A stretch of 64,000 nt of DNA from positions 28,738 to 92,737 of the forward strand of contig NZ_ANBB01000016.1 in the NCBI RefSeq assembly GCF_000341105.1, given 5' to 3'. The notes beneath the pieces are model-generated. The model worked only from the letters and a program-made list of their open reading frames with translations. It was not told the origin of the DNA and ran no database searches. A program made the translations under genes and the position numbers. The number at the start of each line of letters is the position of its first letter. Position 1 is the first letter of the stretch. This stretch comes from Nocardiopsis potens DSM 45234 (GTDB lineage Bacteria; Actinomycetota; Actinomycetes; Streptosporangiales; Streptosporangiaceae). Positions 60,429 through 64,000 of the stretch are shown here, piece after piece.

Positions 60429-60882
60429 TGGCGGGGCGTCCCAGGGGACTGGGCGGTCCGGGGGCGCCTTCCAGGGCGGCTCCGGGGCGCCGGCTCTGCC
60501 GCTCGGCCCGCCGCTCGCTCCGCCGGTCGATCCGCCGTCGGGCGGGCCCTCCTGCTCCGTGTCGCCGGGCGACTCCGCCTTCCCCGCCTTCCTGGCCTTC
60601 CCGGGCCGTCCGGGGCGGGGTGGCCGGCCCGCCGGCCGGGATTCCGCCGCCGGACCCCTCTCCGCTCCGCGAGCGCTCCTCCAGAGCGCCGCCTGCGGAC
60701 GGCCCGCCGCCGCGACCCGCCGGCGTCCCTGATCCGGCCTGACCCGACCTGATCCGGTCCTGCGTGCGCCCTGCGCATCGCTGTGCGCATCACTGCGCGC
60801 GGCACCGTGCGCATCGCCGTGCCCGAGTTTTGGGCAGAGCATTCCAAAATCGAATCCGCGTGAACGAGAGAAAGAGGCACCC
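60429..60882 (+). promoter_or_regulatory. tetR-MFS intergenic region with TetR operator site 2
   Basis: TTTTGG-N10-CCAAAA (60828-60849) matches the tetR operator, with the common form TTTTGGR...ATTCCAAAA or GTTCCAAAA. Upstream, TGCGCATC occurs three times (about 60772-60816). The first 300 bases show no gene; a long minus-strand frame here is a GC artefact. GAAAGAGG near 60870 is the ribosome binding site for the MFS gene. Confidence 0.75.
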
Positions 60883-62106
60883 GTGCCCAGAACCGTCCAC
60901 CTGATGGCCCTCGGCATCTTCGCCATGGTCACCAGCGAGTTCCTGGTCGGCGGACTGATGCCGCAGATCGCCGCCGACCTGGGGGTGAGCATCCCCCGGG
61001 TCGGCTACCTCATCACCGCGTTCGGTCTGGCGATGGCCGTCGGCGGCCCGATCGCCGCCACCGCGCTGATGCGGCTCGCCCCCAAGACCGCGCTGCTCAT
61101 CCTGTTCGCCGTCTTCATCGCGGGCAACGCCCTGGCCGCGGCCGCCCCCGACTACACGGTCATGCTCCTGGCCCGGGTCGTCACCGGTGCCGCCTCCGGC
61201 GCCTTCTTCGGGGTGGCGATCACCGCCGTCATCCGGCTGGTCTCGGAGGACATGCGGGGCCGGGCCACCGGCGTCGCGATGCAGGGGCTGATGATCGGCA
61301 CCCTGCTCGGGCTGCCGCTCTCCACCCTCCTCGGCGGCCTGTGGGGCTGGCGGGCCGCGTTCGCCGCGGTCGGCGCGCTGGCGGCGGTCGCCGCGCTCGC
61401 CGTGCTGGCCTCCATGCCGCACCTGGCCCCGGCGGAGGACTCCGGCGGGCTGCGCGACGAGGCGGCGGTGTTCCGCAGGCCGGGGCTGCTGCTGGCGCTG
61501 CTCGGCTCGACCTTCATCATCGGCGCGACCTTCTCCGCCTTCTCCTACTTCACCCCGATCCTCACCGAGGTCACCGGCTTCTCCGCGGGGACGGTCCCGG
61601 TGCTGCTGCTGGTCTACGGGGCGGCCTCGGTGGTCGGCAACGCGGTGGTCGCGCGGTTCGCCCAGTCGCACACCCGGACCGCCATCGCCGTCGGCCTGGT
61701 GCTGAACGCGCTCTTCCTGGCCGGCTTCGCGCTCTTCGCCGGACTCAAGGCCCCCGCGGTCGCCGCCATGGTCGGCATCGGCCTGGTCGGCGTCACGCTC
61801 AACCCGGCGATGGCGATGCGGGTGCACCGCGAGGGCAACGCCCGCGCGCTGGTCAACACGGTCCACACCTCCTTCATCACCATGGGCGTGGTGCTCGGCT
61901 CCTGGGTCGGCGGCATGGGCATCGACGCCTACGGGCTGCTCGCCGCCCCCTGGATCGGGGTCGCCCTGGCCGCGGCCGGGCTGCTCACCCTGGTCCCGGA
62001 GGCGCTCCGGGCCCGGGGCGGCGGGTCCGGAGCGCGCACCGCCCGGGGCGGCGGCGCACCGGAGGCGGCCGGGCCGGCGGAACCGGTCGGCGCGCCGGGG
62101 ACCTGA
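60883..62106 (+). CDS. MFS transporter, drug/arabinose efflux type (407 aa)
   Basis: Twelve membrane spans in two six-helix halves. The first has GLMPQIAADLGVSIPRVGYL and the motif A region GPIAATALMRLAPKTALL, and RVVTGAASGAFFGVAI is the motif C-like proton-antiporter segment. This fits the DHA1 (AraJ/YdhP) group of efflux pumps. The C-terminal tail (about 380-407) is low-complexity. GTG start after AAAGAGG. The shared palindromic operator puts it under the upstream TetR regulator, a standard inducible-efflux pair. Confidence 0.92.
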   Translation: MPRTVHLMALGIFAMVTSEFLVGGLMPQIAADLGVSIPRVGYLITAFGLAMAVGGPIAATALMRLAPKTALLILFAVFIAGNALAAAAPDYTVMLLARVVTGAASGAFFGVAITAVIRLVSEDMRGRATGVAMQGLMIGTLLGLPLSTLLGGLWGWRAAFAAVGALAAVAALAVLASMPHLAPAEDSGGLRDEAAVFRRPGLLLALLGSTFIIGATFSAFSYFTPILTEVTGFSAGTVPVLLLVYGAASVVGNAVVARFAQSHTRTAIAVGLVLNALFLAGFALFAGLKAPAVAAMVGIGLVGVTLNPAMAMRVHREGNARALVNTVHTSFITMGVVLGSWVGGMGIDAYGLLAAPWIGVALAAAGLLTLVPEALRARGGGSGARTARGGGAPEAAGPAEPVGAPGT

Positions 62107-62129
62107 CCCGGCCGGCACCGGTCCCGGTG

Positions 62130-62164
62130 CCGCGGCCCCGCCGGAGGTTCCGGCGGGGCCGCGG
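62130..62164 (+). terminator. MFS gene terminator
   Basis: A perfect hairpin: CCGCGGCCCCGCCGGA and its complement form 16-bp arms around a three-base loop, 23 bases after the stop codon. Confidence 0.85.
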
Positions 62165-62248
62165 TTCTGCGCAGGCGGAACGCCGCGTCCGAAAAGGCGT
62201 GGTTCGGACCACCGCAATCGGTGCGAAAGGGTTGGAAACGGGAGTGGC

Positions 62249-62284
62249 TGTGAACTGTGACACCGCTGTGACCAGGCGGTGTGA
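62249..62284 (+). promoter_or_regulatory. TGTGA repeats with an inverted repeat ahead of the symporter gene
   Basis: TGTGA occurs at 62249, 62256, 62267 and 62280. Between the last two lies an inverted repeat, ACACCGC-N9-GCGGTGT (62260-62282). On the other strand these read as GTCACA repeats, somewhat like actinomycete PhoP direct repeats or Crp half-sites. The 240-base leader shows no glycine-riboswitch motif. Confidence 0.4.
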
Positions 62285-62404
62285 CGCTGTCGGGTACGTG
62301 TCGCAGGGAGGACGCCGGGGAAGGCCGTCCGATCCTGGAGGGGCGTCGCCACGAGCGGCACCCTGGGACACGCCTTCTCCTGAAGCCAGAGGGGACACTC
62401 TGCA

Positions 62405-63856
62405 ATGACCGATGCCATCCAGGCGGCCCTGGACGCCGCGTCCTCCTTCATCTGGGGGCCGTTCTTCCTCATCCCGCTGCTGCTGCTCGTGGGTGTCTAC
62501 CTCACCGTCCGCCTCCGCGGCCTGCAGTTCCGGGTGCTGTTCCACGCACTGTGGCTGGCGCTGGTCCGGCGCTCCGAGAAGGACGGCGCCAAGGGCGACA
62601 TCTCGCACTACCAGGCGCTGAGCACCGCGCTGGCCGCCACGGTCGGCGTCGGCAACATCGCCGGCGCGGCGCTGGCCATCGGCGTCGGCGGCCCCGGCGC
62701 GCTGTTCTGGATGTGGGTCACCGGCCTGCTCGGCATGGCCACCAAGTACTGCGAGGCGCTGCTCGGCGTGAAGTACCGCCGCCCCGACTCCAAGGGCGAG
62801 ATGAGCGGCGGCCCGATGTTCTACCTGCGCTACGGCCTGGCCGAGAAGTTCGGCCCGGGCAGCGCCGGCGCCAAGCTCGGCGTGGTGCTGGGCTTCCTGT
62901 TCGCGCTCTTCGGCGCCCTGGCCTCCTTCGGCATCGGCAACATGACCCAGGCCAACGCGGTGGCGGGCCAGCTCGAGTCGACCTTCAACGTGCCCACCTG
63001 GGCCTCGGGCATCGCGATGGTGGTCCTCGTCGGCGCCGTCATCCTCGGCGGGATCAAGAGCATCGGCCGGTTCGCCGCCGGGGTGGTGCCGATCATGATC
63101 ATCGCCTACGTGGTCTCCGCGGTCCTGGTCCTCGCGGTGCACGTGGCCGACATCCCGGCCGCCCTGGCGCTGATCGTCACCGACGCGTTCACCGGCACCG
63201 CCGCCGTCGGCGGGTTCGCCGGCTCCGCCTTCATCATCGCGATGCAGCAGGGCATGGCGCGCGGCATCTTCTCCAACGAGTCCGGCCTGGGCACCGGCGG
63301 CATCGCCGCGGCGGCCGCCAAGACGAAGCAGCCGGTCCGCCAGGCGATGGTCTCGATGACCCAGACCTTCATCGACACCATCGTCGTGGTCACCATGACC
63401 GGCCTGGTCATCATCGTCACCGGCGCGTGGAGCAGCCAGGCCGAGACCGGCGACGGCGCGCTGATGACCAACTGGGCGATGACCGAGGCGTTCGGCGGCA
63501 TCTCCCCGGCCCTGGCCCCGATCGGCGGCTACGTGGTCGCGATCAGCCTGATGTTCTTCGCCTTCACCACCCTGGTCGGCTGGTCCTACTACGGCGAGCG
63601 GTGCCTGGACTTCCTGGTCGGCCGCGCCGCGGTGCTGCCGTTCCGGCTGGTGTTCGTGCTGGTCGTCTACGTCGGCGCGACCTCGGAGCTGAGCCTGGCC
63701 TGGACCTTCAGCGACGTGGCCAACGGCTTGATGGCGGTGCCCAACCTGATCGGCCTGCTGGTGCTCGGCGGCGTCGTCGTGGCCGAGACCAAGAAGTACT
63801 TCTCCGACCCGGACTGGAAGAAGCCGGACCTGGTCGACGCGCGCAACGGCGACTGA
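62405..63856 (+). CDS. Alanine/glycine:cation symporter, AGCS family (483 aa)
   Basis: A sodium- or proton-coupled importer of alanine or glycine with about eleven spans. Family blocks are ALSTALAATVGVGNIAGAA, VGGPGALFWMWVTGLLGMA, KGEMSGGPMFYLRYGL, and GIFSNESGLGTGGIAAAAAK. The length matches the family (~480). It is probably monocistronic with its own terminator. Glycine uptake would feed the betaine-synthesis enzyme encoded at 12 kb, a metabolic link but not a genetic one. The ATG follows AGAGGGG at a longer-than-usual distance. Confidence 0.94.
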   Translation: MTDAIQAALDAASSFIWGPFFLIPLLLLVGVYLTVRLRGLQFRVLFHALWLALVRRSEKDGAKGDISHYQALSTALAATVGVGNIAGAALAIGVGGPGALFWMWVTGLLGMATKYCEALLGVKYRRPDSKGEMSGGPMFYLRYGLAEKFGPGSAGAKLGVVLGFLFALFGALASFGIGNMTQANAVAGQLESTFNVPTWASGIAMVVLVGAVILGGIKSIGRFAAGVVPIMIIAYVVSAVLVLAVHVADIPAALALIVTDAFTGTAAVGGFAGSAFIIAMQQGMARGIFSNESGLGTGGIAAAAAKTKQPVRQAMVSMTQTFIDTIVVVTMTGLVIIVTGAWSSQAETGDGALMTNWAMTEAFGGISPALAPIGGYVVAISLMFFAFTTLVGWSYYGERCLDFLVGRAAVLPFRLVFVLVVYVGATSELSLAWTFSDVANGLMAVPNLIGLLVLGGVVVAETKKYFSDPDWKKPDLVDARNGD

Positions 63857-63872
63857 CCGCCGCGGCCGCAGC

Positions 63873-63900
63873 GGGGCGCCCCGGACCACCGGGGCGCCCC
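63873..63900 (+). terminator. Symporter gene terminator
   Basis: GGGGCGCCCCGG-ACCA-CCGGGGCGCCCC has perfect 12-bp arms, 16 bases after the stop codon, and is followed by TTCGCGTT. Confidence 0.8.
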
Positions 63901-63926
63901 TTCGCGTTCCCGACCCTCCTCCAGGG

Positions 63927-63974
63927 CGGTGATCGGGGCCCTGCCAGAGCGCTCTGGCAGGGCCCCGATCACCG
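63927..63974. repeat. Perfect 48-bp intergenic palindrome (GTGATC type)
   Basis: CGGTGATCGGGGCCCTGCCA begins a 24-base arm that is exactly complementary to the other arm with no spacer; the centre is CAGAGCGCTCTG. It is the most regular member of the family of intergenic palindromes in this window and shares its centre with the one at 23.8 kb. Confidence 0.9.
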
Positions 63975-64000
63975 GGGAGGGGCGGGGCGGGGGGGGGCCC

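Noticed and set aside
62165..62404. Glycine riboswitch before the alanine/glycine symporter
   Set aside because: This gene family is a common target, but the conserved glycine-aptamer core was not seen.

Overview
The window is very GC-rich and densely coded, with GTG and TTG starts, overlapping operons and DtxR-, TetR-, MarR- and MocR-type control sites. It reads as the chromosome of a filamentous actinomycete. A fused glycine/sarcosine-dimethylglycine methyltransferase for glycine betaine synthesis points to a halotolerant lineage such as Nocardiopsaceae or Actinopolyspora; that placement is an inference. No tRNA, rRNA, phage, transposase or CRISPR array was recognised.

Layout. 0-8.6 kb: 3' end of a phenylacetate catabolic gene (paaE), an AlaX-type tRNA editing protein, an AGE-family epimerase, a TetR/ABC-F divergent pair, a KASIII enzyme and two small actinobacterial families. 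8.6-10.4 kb: a large mirrored repeat element with no supported gene. 10.4-16.7 kb: a MocR regulator divergent from the betaine-synthesis fusion, a TetR/SDR pair sharing two operators, and a MarR-GNAT fusion. 16.8-23.8 kb: a CitE-like lyase divergent from a BisC-like molybdoenzyme, then an iron-box-controlled siderophore ABC importer. 23.9-30.7 kb: a DHFR-like reductase, a MerR regulator with a 19-bp-spacer promoter, HelD, an aquaglyceroporin, two small membrane proteins and a rhodanese. 31-43 kb: HtrA protease, GT4 glycosyltransferase, DMT transporter, a two-component system, a universal stress protein, a quinone oxidoreductase, an SDR and AnmK. 43.4-47.5 kb: a lipoprotein, PEP carboxykinase with GntR-like operators, and a DJ-1/MarR operon. 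47.5-49.4 kb: the second copy of the mirrored element. 49.4-64 kb: YqeB-like protein, AlaA, an HxlR regulator, a beta-propeller/ThiS-like pair, a DedA protein, a membrane-anchored CxxxC propeller, a TetR/MFS pair sharing one operator, and an Na+/alanine symporter.

Two non-coding systems stand out. First, two ~1.7-1.85 kb elements (8.66-10.37 and 47.52-49.36 kb) consist of ~75-bp tandem units in inward-facing arms around a conserved ~0.4 kb core that carries a 20-bp inverted repeat 290 bp apart; a truncated relic lies at 15.4 kb. Second, at least seven 48-68 bp palindromes (GATGATC/GTTGATC/GTGATC ends) lie between genes, mostly at 3' ends. The terminal sequence of the large element is related to this palindrome family, so the two may be evolutionarily linked. 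These are the best candidates here for something not previously described.
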